Origin: Fibrella aestuarina BUZ 2
GTDB taxonomy: Bacteria; Bacteroidota; Bacteroidia; Cytophagales; Spirosomataceae
Length of the DNA: 64,000 nt
Assembly: GCF_000331105.1 (NCBI RefSeq)
Contig: NC_020054.1
Coordinates: forward strand, 3,331,701-3,395,700
Reading direction: 5' to 3'
A program made the position numbers and the translations under genes. Shown piece by piece: positions 9,149 through 18,014 of this stretch (positions within the stretch are counted from its first letter, which is position 1; each line of letters opens with the position of its first letter). The notes below the pieces were generated by a model. It did not search any database and was not told the origin of the DNA. It saw only the letters and a program-made list of their open reading frames with translations.

Positions 9149-12100
9149 ATGCACAGAATTTTATCAAAATGCTGGCTGCTGCTGATGTTCCTGGCCGGGC
9201 CGTTATTGGCACAGGACATCACCATTCGGGGCCAGGTCACTTCATCAGACGACAACTCACCGCTTCCGGGCGTGAGTGTGCAGGTACGCGGAACGACACG
9301 TGGTTCATCAACCGATGCCGATGGTCGGTATCAACTTAGCGTGCCAACCGGTAGCCGACTCATTTTCAGCTTTATTGGTTACGGCAACCAAGAAGTTACC
9401 GTTGGCAACCAGACAACCATCAACGTTGTGCTAACGGCCGGTTCGCAAAACCTCGATGAGGTTGTTGTTACGGCACAGGGTATCGAGCGCGACAAGCGAT
9501 CATTGGGCTATTCTACCCAGGAAGTAGGCGCCGCCCAGATCACGCAGAAGTCTGAGCCGAGCCTGTTGAATACGTTGCAGGGTAAGCTAGCCGGTGTCCA
9601 AATCAACACGCAATCGGGGGCACCAGGTGCTTCGACGAACATCAACATCCGGGGGGTGACGTCGTTCAACGGCAACAACCAGCCACTGGTGGTCGTCGAT
9701 GGAATTATCTTCTCGAACGACGTAAACGTGACGGGTAACACGCTGTTTCAGGCACAATCATCGAACCGCCTGGCCGATATCAACCCGGAGAACATCGAGT
9801 CGCTCAACGTATTGAAAGGGCCAGCGGCTGCTGCTCTGTATGGATCACGGGCGTCGGCGGGTGCTATCATCATCACCACGAAGACGGGCCGGAATCAGAA
9901 CAATAAAACGGAAGTAACGCTCACGTCGTCATACAACACGCAGAACGTATACGGTCTGCCCCGTTTCCAGAATGAGTACGGACAGGGTAGCAACAACCTG
10001 TTTATCAACAACTCAACCAACTCATGGGGGCCGTCGTTTGCGGCCGGTGCCATCTCAGGCGGATCGTCTTACACCAACACGCAGGGGCAGCAACGTACCT
10101 ATCAGGCGTATCCGAACAACGTACGCGACTTCTTCCAGCAGGGCAGCATCTTCCAGAACACCGCCAGTATTGCCGGGGGCGATGCAACCCGCAACTTCCT
10201 GCTGTCGTTCGGTAACGCTTCACAAAGCGGGATTATCCCGACGTCGAAGTTCAACCGGACGAACGTGCAGATCAACGGTGAGACGAAGCTCAACAACGGG
10301 GTACGTATCCAGGCCAATGCCAACTATGTGCGGTCGACGCAAACAGGTACAGCCCTGGGTAACGGTGGTAGCGCCTTCGGGCAGCTGACGCGTATTCCGC
10401 GGAGCTACGATCTTGAAAATGAGCCGTTTATCGATCCGAATACGGGCCGGAGCGTTTATTTCAACACGACGATCATTAACCCGAACTGGTCGCTCAACAA
10501 CGTAACGCTCGATAGCCAGCTTGACCGTTTCTTCGGAAACTTCACGGTGGGCTACGACATCAAAAGCTGGTTGAATGTCTCGTACCGGGTAACGGGCGAT
10601 ACCTACACAGATCGCCGCAAAGACGTGTCGAACATCGGGTCGTCGCGGGCACCGCAGGGGTCGGTTACCAACGATCAGTTCTTCCGCTCTGAGCTGAACG
10701 GCGACCTTATTCTGCGGGCCAACACAAATCGGTTTTTTGTGGAAGGGCTGGGCGTAACGGCGCTGTTGGGTCATAACATCAACCAGCGTACTACCCAGAA
10801 TACGTTTGTCGTTGGCGAGCAATTGACGATTCCAGGCTTCCTGAACCCCAGCAACGCGTCGGTATTCACCAGTTCAGGTGAGAACACCACCCTGCGTCGG
10901 TTGGTTGGGTACTATGCCCAGGCTTCGTTCAACTACCGCGATTACCTGTTCCTCGAACTGACGGGCCGTGCTGACCAGTCGTCGACGCTGCCGGTAGCCA
11001 ACAACACGTATTTCTATCCGTCGGCGTCGGTAAGCTTCGTGCCAACTGATGCGTTCAAAATTCAGTCAGACATTCTGTCGTATGTGAAAGTCCGTGCTGC
11101 TTTAGCGCGGGTAGGCCGCGATGCCGATCCGTACCTGCTGAATTCAGTGTATGCGAAGTCGGGCTATGGCAACAACGTGGCCAGCATCACCTTCCCGATC
11201 ACGGTTGGTGGCTCAAGCGTGCCTGGTTTTGGCATTAGCAGCCGGATTGGTAATGCCAACCTGACGCCCGAATTCGTGACGTCATCGGAAGTAGGCCTGA
11301 ACCTGGGTTTCTTCAAAAACCGCCTCAGCTTCGACGCTACGTACTTCTTTACGCGGTCGACAAACCAGATCTTCAACGCCGCCATTTCCAACTCGACCGG
11401 TTTCGACACCCGTACTACCAACGTAGGGGATATGCAGAACCAGGGTCTGGAACTCGTGGTGTCGGCAACACCCGTACGGACGCAGGGTTTCAAATGGGAT
11501 ATCTCGGGTAACTACACCATGATCCGCAACCGGGTTAACTCGATTGCCCCGGGTGTAACGCAGTCAGGGATCACGGGTAACGGGTTTATCGGTATCACGC
11601 CGTCGATCGTAGAAGGTCAGCCTTACGGGGTGATTGTGAGCACGGGTAACCCACGCGTGCAGAGCACCAATCCGAGTGGTCAGTATTACGATGCATCGGG
11701 TCAGTATGCCGGGCAATATGTGATCAACGCAACGTCTGGCGCCTTCGCTCCGGGTTTGCCGAACCAGATCATCGCCAGCCCGCAGCCACTTTACTTGTTG
11801 GGCGTGACCAACACGTTCTCGTTCAAAGGGCTGGTGCTGTCGGCACTGGTCGACATCCGGCAGGGTGGCCAGTTGTTCTCGTTCTCGGCGGCCGATTACC
11901 GTACGGCTGGTTCGCTGTACGTAACGGGTATCGATCGCGATCAGCCCCGGATTCTGCCCGGTGTGATTCAGAACGCCGATGGTACCTTCCGGCCTAACAA
12001 CATTCAGATTCCGGCACAGACGTACTGGAATGGTTTAGGTGGCCTGGCTTCAGAAGGGGCCGTCTTTGATGCTACGGTATACCGTCTCCGCGAGGTGTCA

Positions 12101-12313
12101 CTCAGCTACTCGCTGCCCAAAGGCCTGCTGAGCAAGTTGCCATTTGGCACGGTGTCGTTGGGCGTAAGCGCGCGTAATCTGTTCTACTACGCACCGGGTT
12201 ATTTTGCTGATCCTGAGGTGAATACGCAAGGGGCAGGTAACATCCAGGGTCTGGACCTGAACGGTCCGCCACCAACACGCAACATCGGCGTGAACCTGCG
12301 GCTGACCCTGTAA
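9149..12313 (+). CDS. SusC/RagA-family TonB-dependent outer membrane transporter (cassette 2)
   Basis: A 1054-residue transporter with the same plan as cassette 1: signal peptide (ends PLLAQ), regulatory-like domain (QVTSSDDNS to FSFIGY), LDEVVVTAQG, a plug with INIRGVTSF and PLVVVDGIIF, then the barrel. The plug segment GIERDKRSLGYSTQEV is typical of the SusC subgroup that pairs with SusD-like family 2, and the next gene is indeed of that type. The first 100 residues are much closer to the two other SusC proteins in this window than the barrels are. A 19-base stretch at 9235-9253 is identical in all three genes. Substrate unknown. Confidence 0.95.
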   Translation: MHRILSKCWLLLMFLAGPLLAQDITIRGQVTSSDDNSPLPGVSVQVRGTTRGSSTDADGRYQLSVPTGSRLIFSFIGYGNQEVTVGNQTTINVVLTAGSQNLDEVVVTAQGIERDKRSLGYSTQEVGAAQITQKSEPSLLNTLQGKLAGVQINTQSGAPGASTNINIRGVTSFNGNNQPLVVVDGIIFSNDVNVTGNTLFQAQSSNRLADINPENIESLNVLKGPAAAALYGSRASAGAIIITTKTGRNQNNKTEVTLTSSYNTQNVYGLPRFQNEYGQGSNNLFINNSTNSWGPSFAAGAISGGSSYTNTQGQQRTYQAYPNNVRDFFQQGSIFQNTASIAGGDATRNFLLSFGNASQSGIIPTSKFNRTNVQINGETKLNNGVRIQANANYVRSTQTGTALGNGGSAFGQLTRIPRSYDLENEPFIDPNTGRSVYFNTTIINPNWSLNNVTLDSQLDRFFGNFTVGYDIKSWLNVSYRVTGDTYTDRRKDVSNIGSSRAPQGSVTNDQFFRSELNGDLILRANTNRFFVEGLGVTALLGHNINQRTTQNTFVVGEQLTIPGFLNPSNASVFTSSGENTTLRRLVGYYAQASFNYRDYLFLELTGRADQSSTLPVANNTYFYPSASVSFVPTDAFKIQSDILSYVKVRAALARVGRDADPYLLNSVYAKSGYGNNVASITFPITVGGSSVPGFGISSRIGNANLTPEFVTSSEVGLNLGFFKNRLSFDATYFFTRSTNQIFNAAISNSTGFDTRTTNVGDMQNQGLELVVSATPVRTQGFKWDISGNYTMIRNRVNSIAPGVTQSGITGNGFIGITPSIVEGQPYGVIVSTGNPRVQSTNPSGQYYDASGQYAGQYVINATSGAFAPGLPNQIIASPQPLYLLGVTNTFSFKGLVLSALVDIRQGGQLFSFSAADYRTAGSLYVTGIDRDQPRILPGVIQNADGTFRPNNIQIPAQTYWNGLGGLASEGAVFDATVYRLREVSLSYSLPKGLLSKLPFGTVSLGVSARNLFYYAPGYFADPEVNTQGAGNIQGLDLNGPPPTRNIGVNLRLTL

Positions 12314-12337
12314 TCAACACTTTATCGTTTCGTATCC

Positions 12338-13816
12338 ATGAATTCAGTCATAAAAAAATCATTGCTGTTGCTGCCGTTGGCCGTTGGGCTGGGTAGTTGC
12401 AACAAGTTCTTAGACGTCAACGTCACGCCCAATAACCCCACGGCGGTGCCGCCATCGGTACTGCTATCGTCATCGCTGATCGGCTCGGCGTTTTCTAATG
12501 CCAATGAGCTGAACCGCTTCGCCTCCGTGGTGACGCAGCAGCTCACGGGCGCAGCCGGTAGCCCGGCCAACTACGACACGTATAATGTCACGGCGGCTGA
12601 TTTCGGTAACCAATGGCGGTTTGAAATTTTTGGTGGTGCGCTGGTCAACTACCAGCAAATCATCAATACCGCACCGAATGCACGGGCTTACACGGGTATC
12701 GCCAAAATTATGAAGGCGTATACCTTCTCGCTGGCAACCGATACCTGGGGCGACATCCCTTACTCGCAGGCGTTGCTGGGCGAAACCAACCTGACGCCGC
12801 GTCTCGACAAGCAGGAAGATATCTACCAGGGCAATCAGTCGCTGGGGATTCAGAGCCTGTTTGACCTGGTGCGCGAAGGGCTGGCTGATCTGAACAGCAA
12901 CAACGGTAGTCCAACTGGCTTGGTGCCAGGTACGTTGGATGATGTGGTGTATAAAGGTACGTTGGCTAACTGGCGACGCGCCGGGGGTACGTTGCTCCTG
13001 AAACTGGCGTCGACGATCAGTGTGAAAAACCCAACGCTGGCAACCACGGTGATCAACGAAGTGCTGCAAAGCGGGAACTACATCAATTCGAACACGCAGG
13101 ATCTGAACGTGGCGTTTGGTGGTGCCGTGGGTAGCCGCGATCCCCGTTATGAATACACGTATGTGAGCTTGTTCCGTGATGACCTCATCCTGAGCACGCG
13201 CTACCTGAACTTGCTGCAAAGTCTGAACGACCCCCGGTTGCCGATTTTCTTTACGCGCAACGCCGCGGGTAACTACGGTACGGCCGATAACGGACAGCGG
13301 GGTGGTTACCCAACGCCGGTCAACTATTCGCGCTATGGCTCGGCAATCGTTGGGGCAAACGGCGAAGGTCCGGTGCGGCTGCTGACGAACTTCCAGCGGG
13401 CGTTCATTCTGGCTGAAGCGGCCTTGCGGCTGGGTACACCCGGCGACCCGCAGGCGCTGTATACGGAAGGTATCCGGGCGTCGATGACACTGGCTGGCCT
13501 GACGGCCGCGCAGATCGATGCGTACCTGGCGGCTAACCCCAAGGTGGCTACGCTGACGGGTACCAACGAAGAGAAAATTGCCCAGATCATCACGCAGAAG
13601 TACATCGCCTTCACGGGCAATGGCATCGAGCTCTGGAACGACTACCGCCGCACAGGTTATCCGGCGTCGATCAACACGCGCTCACAAAACGCGACGGGTG
13701 TTGACGGCACGATCCCGGTTCGGGCGGTATACGTTCAGGAAGAAATTCAGCGGAACCCGAATTTCCCACAAGCTCCCCCGCAGTCAAATGTGAAGGTGTG
13801 GTGGGATGCTAACTAA
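12338..13816 (+). CDS. SusD-like (family 2) nutrient-binding lipoprotein (cassette 2)
   Basis: A 492-residue lipoprotein with its lipobox cysteine at residue 21 (GLGSC then NKFLDVNVTPNNPT). The start FLDVNxxPNNP, the segment AKIMKAYTFSLATDTWGDIPYSQAL and the late GIELWNDYRRTGYP mark the SusD/RagB-like second family (PF12771), distinct from the classical SusD partners in cassettes 1 and 3. It begins 24 bases after SusC and should form a complex with it. The different SusD type suggests a different class of ligand from its neighbours, which is inference. Confidence 0.93.
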   Translation: MNSVIKKSLLLLPLAVGLGSCNKFLDVNVTPNNPTAVPPSVLLSSSLIGSAFSNANELNRFASVVTQQLTGAAGSPANYDTYNVTAADFGNQWRFEIFGGALVNYQQIINTAPNARAYTGIAKIMKAYTFSLATDTWGDIPYSQALLGETNLTPRLDKQEDIYQGNQSLGIQSLFDLVREGLADLNSNNGSPTGLVPGTLDDVVYKGTLANWRRAGGTLLLKLASTISVKNPTLATTVINEVLQSGNYINSNTQDLNVAFGGAVGSRDPRYEYTYVSLFRDDLILSTRYLNLLQSLNDPRLPIFFTRNAAGNYGTADNGQRGGYPTPVNYSRYGSAIVGANGEGPVRLLTNFQRAFILAEAALRLGTPGDPQALYTEGIRASMTLAGLTAAQIDAYLAANPKVATLTGTNEEKIAQIITQKYIAFTGNGIELWNDYRRTGYPASINTRSQNATGVDGTIPVRAVYVQEEIQRNPNFPQAPPQSNVKVWWDAN

Positions 13817-13846
13817 CGGATGTTCACGGCAAAATCATTGAGACAC

Positions 13847-14359
13847 ATGACTAAGACAATCATAAAAAGCTTGCTGCTGGTGGCGTTGGTTACGGCCAAC
13901 TTCGCCTGCAAAGACGATCTACAATATGGCCCGCTGGTGCGTGACAACCGCCCGGCTGTGCCGGTAACGTTTACCGGAGCCACAACCTTTGGCGGTAACC
14001 CGTATATCGAGGTGTCGGCGGCAGGGGCGGGTACGATTCGCTATACGCTGTCGATTCCGCAGTCGAGCGGGCGCACGATCAAGGAAATCACGCGCGTAGC
14101 GGGTGGCGGTACGGCCGTAAATGCGGCTTCGTTGAACACGGCCTCGGCCATCATCAACACGGCCCCCATTGCCGGCAACGGCACGACTGCCGTGTTTGAA
14201 ACAACGCTGGCTGCTTTCAAGGCAAAGTTTACGGGAGTTAGTACCACCCCTTCGGCTAATCCGTATACTCCGAGCGAGATTGCATTTATCTTCCTGGTAA
14301 CCCTCGATGATAATACGCAGATCGTCACGCAGCAGGTACGTGCCAGGCTGATTCCTTAA
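13847..14359 (+). CDS. Small SusCD-associated lipoprotein, function unknown
   Basis: A 170-residue probable lipoprotein starting at the ATG at 13847 (MTKTIIKSLLLVALVTANFAC). A start at 13820 in the same frame would add nine residues before the signal peptide and is less likely. The cysteine after the hydrophobic run is followed by KDD, fitting a surface lipoprotein signal. The remainder is rich in threonine, alanine and glycine and looks like a single beta-sandwich. It is the last gene of cassette 2 and is followed by a very long hairpin. It shares position and size, not obvious sequence, with the small lipoprotein of cassette 1. Confidence 0.7.
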   Translation: MTKTIIKSLLLVALVTANFACKDDLQYGPLVRDNRPAVPVTFTGATTFGGNPYIEVSAAGAGTIRYTLSIPQSSGRTIKEITRVAGGGTAVNAASLNTASAIINTAPIAGNGTTAVFETTLAAFKAKFTGVSTTPSANPYTPSEIAFIFLVTLDDNTQIVTQQVRARLIP

Positions 14360-14364
14360 GCGTC

Positions 14365-14417
14365 GAGGCACAAAAAAAACGCCGCTGATCGGATCAGCGG
14401 CGTTTTTTTTGTGCCTC
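14365..14417. terminator. Long perfect hairpin terminator of cassette 2
   Basis: Arms of 26 bases at 14365-14390 and 14392-14417 pair perfectly with one base between them. The inner part is GC-rich (CGCCGCTGATC) and is flanked by an A8 tract on the left and T8 on the right, so it can work as an intrinsic terminator in both directions. Confidence 0.85.
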
Positions 14418-14813
14418 ATCAATATGTGACTACTCCTCTCTTATGATGGATAGTATAAAAGGTTGTTTTGGACATAAGTCAGTAGAATCGTTGGCCTATC
14501 ACAGATGACGAAATATGATTTTTTGAATAAATAGGTAAGTATATATTTATGAGTAATAATACTATTTTATGGCCATTATCCGGTTAATTTACCGGATATG
14601 TACTATATTTTAAATGAAAAATTAATGTTGGCTAATACGGGGCAATTATACTTTTCTCAGAATATTAATTGGTCATTACGTAGAGCGTCCTTATCATTGC
14701 ATTGCGAATTGAGAATAGGCCGAACAATACGGGTAATTGGTCAAAAACGAAGATTACTCAGATGGGTGTTGACCTGTTATCAATCGCTCAACTAACTTAA
14801 CTTGTGTACATCT
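14418..14813. other. AT-rich intergenic region before cassette 3
   Basis: About 400 bases without a convincing gene, clearly AT-rich, like the gap before cassette 1. A 65-codon reading at 14598-14795 has no recognisable features. Weak promoter-like pieces occur (TTG at 14769-14771 and TAACTT at 14793-14798), but no exact TAnnTTTG. Confidence 0.6.
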
Positions 14814-17800
14814 ATGAGTAAACTATTTACGGGATGCTGGCTTCTGTTCGCGCTGTTCTCGTTGCCACTGCTGGCACAGGACATGACCGTGCGGGGTCGG
14901 GTCACTTCATCAGACGACGGCGCTGCCCTGCCTGGGGTGAGCGTGCAGGTAAAAGGGACAACGCGTGGCACCAACACCGATGGTGAGGGGCGTTTCCAAT
15001 TAAGCGCACCTCGTAATGCGCGGCTGGTATTCAGCTTTATCGGGTATAGCTCGCAGGAAATTGCGCTGAACGGCCAATCGGAGGTAACCATCGCCCTGAA
15101 AGGCGACTCGCAACAATTAAGCGAGGTGGTGGTAACGGGTTATGGCACCCAAACTCGCCAAGAGACTACAGGGAACATTGCCTCAGTAAAGGGATCGGCT
15201 ATTGCTACCCAACCCATCCAAAGCTTTGAATCGGGGCTGGCTGGGCGTGCGGCCGGGGTGCAGATCACGGTGCCAAACGGCGTGGTGAACAACCCGCCGG
15301 TATTTCGTATCCGGGGTACCAACTCCATCTCGCTTAGTTCGTATCCGCTGGTTGTCGTGGATGGTATCCCCACCTATACGGGTGATCAAGGCTCCACTAA
15401 CGCCCCGGCTAACCCGCTGGCGAGCATCAACCCCAACGACATCGAGACGATGGACATCGCCAAAGATGCCGCCGCTACAGCTATTTATGGTTCGCGAGCA
15501 GCCAACGGGGTCGTATTTATTACGACCAAGCGTGGTAAGGCCGGCAAGGTGAAAGTCAACTACGACGGCTGGGTGGGCTTCTCGAACGCCTACCGTCTAC
15601 CGAAGTTGCTGAATGCCAGCGAATACATTGCGTTTAAAACGCAGGCTGTGGCCAACAACCCGTCACAGTCGGCGGTGAAGTTCGCGCAGACCAACGATGC
15701 CAACGGCAACCCTATCGAGACCCGCTGGTACGATCAAATTTACCGGCAGGGCGTGTCGAACAACCATACCGTGAACGTATCGGGTGGTAACGACAACACC
15801 AACTACTACTTCTCGACGGGCTACACTAACCAACAGGGTATTATCCGCCGCAACGACTTCCAGCGCATCAACACGCTGTTCAACGTCGATAGCAAACTGG
15901 GTAAGGCTGTAACGGTAGGGGGTAAGGCTTCTTATTCAAATGAGCAGAACCTGTCGGCCGGTACGTCGGGCTCGCTGAGCGGCGAAGCCTTTAACACCAG
16001 CGGTCTGGGCCGGGTAGGTCTGGTATTGCCTCCGATCCTGCCGGTTTACAACGCCGACGGGTCGTACAACATCAATGGGCCAGCCATCGGAACGGGAACA
16101 AACGTAGTGGGTACAGCGATTTCGTACCCCAACCCGCAACCAATGCTTGATCTGAACCGCTCGAACAGCGAAAACAACCACGTTCAGGCTAGTGTCTATT
16201 TGCAAGTGAAGCCCCTGAGCTGGATAACGCTTCGTAGCGTATATGGTATCGACTACCTGTTTGTCGACAACGATATTTTCCAGGCGCCGCAGTCAAGCGA
16301 TGGTAACGCGTCGCAGGGTAACGCATCGAGCATTTTTGCCCGGAACAAAACCTGGTTGTGGACCAACACCGCTCAGTTTGACAAGTCGTTCAACGAGGCG
16401 CACAACCTGAGCCTGCTCGTTGGTCAGGAACAACAGCGCCGCACGTTTGTATCGTACGGGATCAACCGGCAGACGCTATCAGACCCGGCCTACAATGTGA
16501 TTCAGGCGGGTTGGGTAACCAACAACCCCACCGGCATGGGCTTCGGCGAAAACTACCTGCTCTCAGGCTTTGGCCGGTTGAACTACAACTTTAAAGAGAA
16601 ATACTTCCTGAGCGGTAACGTCCGGCAGGATGAGTACTCGGCACTGGGCCAGAAGAAAGGGGTGTTCTATGGCGTTTCGACCGGTTGGGATCTGACTAAA
16701 GAGAATTTCTGGAGTGGCCTTGGCAACACGGTGAGCACGTTCCGTCTGCGCGGTAGCTACGGTAAAGTGGGTAACATCGGCGGTATCGGTGATTACTCGC
16801 CTTACTCGATCTACGGTTCTGGTCTGTATGGTGGCCTGGCTACGCTGGCGTTCCAGACGGTGGGCAACCCCGACCTGCGCTGGGAAACGAGCACCAAGAC
16901 CGACTTTGGTTTTAACTTCGGCTTGTTCAGCGACCGCATCACAGGTGAGGTGGCGTATTATAACAACGATATCGATAACCTGATCCTGAACGTACCGCAG
17001 GCCCCGTCGACGGGTGTACCGGGCCCGAACGCCAACCCGGCTGTGGCTTTCCCGCCGCAAAACGTCGGCCGGATGTACAACCGAGGGCTTGAGGTTTCGC
17101 TCAACGCACGGGTGATCAACAAGCGCAACTTCACGTGGTCGTCGAGCTTCAACATCACCTTCAACAAAAACGAAGTAACGGCATTGGCGCCCGGTCTGGA
17201 GTCGATCCTGACAGGTACGTCGGGGCTGGAGACGGTCAACCGCACGCAGGTTGGCTATCCGCTGGGTACGTTGTGGGTGGTACCAACGGCGGGTGTCGAT
17301 CCGGCAACGGGCAAGCGCATTTTCGTCAATGCGGCTGGCCAGAAGGTGTATTACCAATTCTACGCGCCAGCGTCAGCGGGGCAGTTCAACTACTCGACCA
17401 CGCCTGACGGCCGGACCCGGTACGTTAGCTCAACGGGTGGTACGGCCATCACGCAGGCTGCCGACGCCGTTATGTACGCCAACGTATTGCCGAAAGTATA
17501 CGGTGGTTGGGATAACACGTTCCGCGTCGGTCCGTTTGACATGAACGTGCTGTTGACCTACCAGACTGGCTTCTACGTCTACTACGGCACCAACGCCGGT
17601 CTGCACGACCAACGGTTCTGGAACAACGACCGCGATGTGCTGACCGACGCCTGGATGAAAGAAGGCGATACCGGCAAGAAGTACGCCAAGCCCGTATTCG
17701 GCGACAACACGTCGAACGGCTCAGCTATTCCGATGGACATCAACGTATTCAAGGGTGATTTCGTGAAGTTGCGGACGGTATCGCTGGGGTATAACCTGCC

Positions 17801-17999
17801 CGCGAGCCTGGCACAGCGCGTGCGCCTGAGCAACGTACGGTTGTACGTGCAGGGCCAGAACCTGGCTGTGCTGACGGCTTACCCCGGTCCTGATCCGGAG
17901 GTATCGTCAAATGGTAACAGCACGAGCTCACAAGGCGTGGACCGGAATACGGTTGGCAACGCCCGGACTATCACTATCGGCCTGCGGGCTGGTTTCTAA
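14814..17999 (+). CDS. SusC/RagA-family TonB-dependent outer membrane transporter (cassette 3)
   Basis: A 1061-residue transporter. The ATG at 14814 is chosen over a TTG at 14802 because it gives a signal peptide aligned with the two other SusC proteins (MSKLFTGCWLL to PLLAQ). It also places the shared 19-base block at the same offset of 86 bases. Domains follow the family order: regulatory-like domain, SEVVVTGYGTQ, plug with FRIRGTNSI and PLVVVDGIPTY, NPNDIETMDIAKDAAATAIYG, then the barrel. It resembles the cassette 1 protein more than the cassette 2 protein in the plug. The SusD gene follows after 15 bases. Substrate unknown. Confidence 0.95.
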   Translation: MSKLFTGCWLLFALFSLPLLAQDMTVRGRVTSSDDGAALPGVSVQVKGTTRGTNTDGEGRFQLSAPRNARLVFSFIGYSSQEIALNGQSEVTIALKGDSQQLSEVVVTGYGTQTRQETTGNIASVKGSAIATQPIQSFESGLAGRAAGVQITVPNGVVNNPPVFRIRGTNSISLSSYPLVVVDGIPTYTGDQGSTNAPANPLASINPNDIETMDIAKDAAATAIYGSRAANGVVFITTKRGKAGKVKVNYDGWVGFSNAYRLPKLLNASEYIAFKTQAVANNPSQSAVKFAQTNDANGNPIETRWYDQIYRQGVSNNHTVNVSGGNDNTNYYFSTGYTNQQGIIRRNDFQRINTLFNVDSKLGKAVTVGGKASYSNEQNLSAGTSGSLSGEAFNTSGLGRVGLVLPPILPVYNADGSYNINGPAIGTGTNVVGTAISYPNPQPMLDLNRSNSENNHVQASVYLQVKPLSWITLRSVYGIDYLFVDNDIFQAPQSSDGNASQGNASSIFARNKTWLWTNTAQFDKSFNEAHNLSLLVGQEQQRRTFVSYGINRQTLSDPAYNVIQAGWVTNNPTGMGFGENYLLSGFGRLNYNFKEKYFLSGNVRQDEYSALGQKKGVFYGVSTGWDLTKENFWSGLGNTVSTFRLRGSYGKVGNIGGIGDYSPYSIYGSGLYGGLATLAFQTVGNPDLRWETSTKTDFGFNFGLFSDRITGEVAYYNNDIDNLILNVPQAPSTGVPGPNANPAVAFPPQNVGRMYNRGLEVSLNARVINKRNFTWSSSFNITFNKNEVTALAPGLESILTGTSGLETVNRTQVGYPLGTLWVVPTAGVDPATGKRIFVNAAGQKVYYQFYAPASAGQFNYSTTPDGRTRYVSSTGGTAITQAADAVMYANVLPKVYGGWDNTFRVGPFDMNVLLTYQTGFYVYYGTNAGLHDQRFWNNDRDVLTDAWMKEGDTGKKYAKPVFGDNTSNGSAIPMDINVFKGDFVKLRTVSLGYNLPASLAQRVRLSNVRLYVQGQNLAVLTAYPGPDPEVSSNGNSTSSQGVDRNTVGNARTITIGLRAGF

Positions 18000-18014
18000 T
18001 ACCGACCATCAACC

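Noticed and set aside
14598..14795. A 65-codon plus-strand reading in the AT-rich gap before cassette 3
   Set aside because: No signal peptide, domain or family resemblance; composition is that of the gap; it ends just before the SusC start region.
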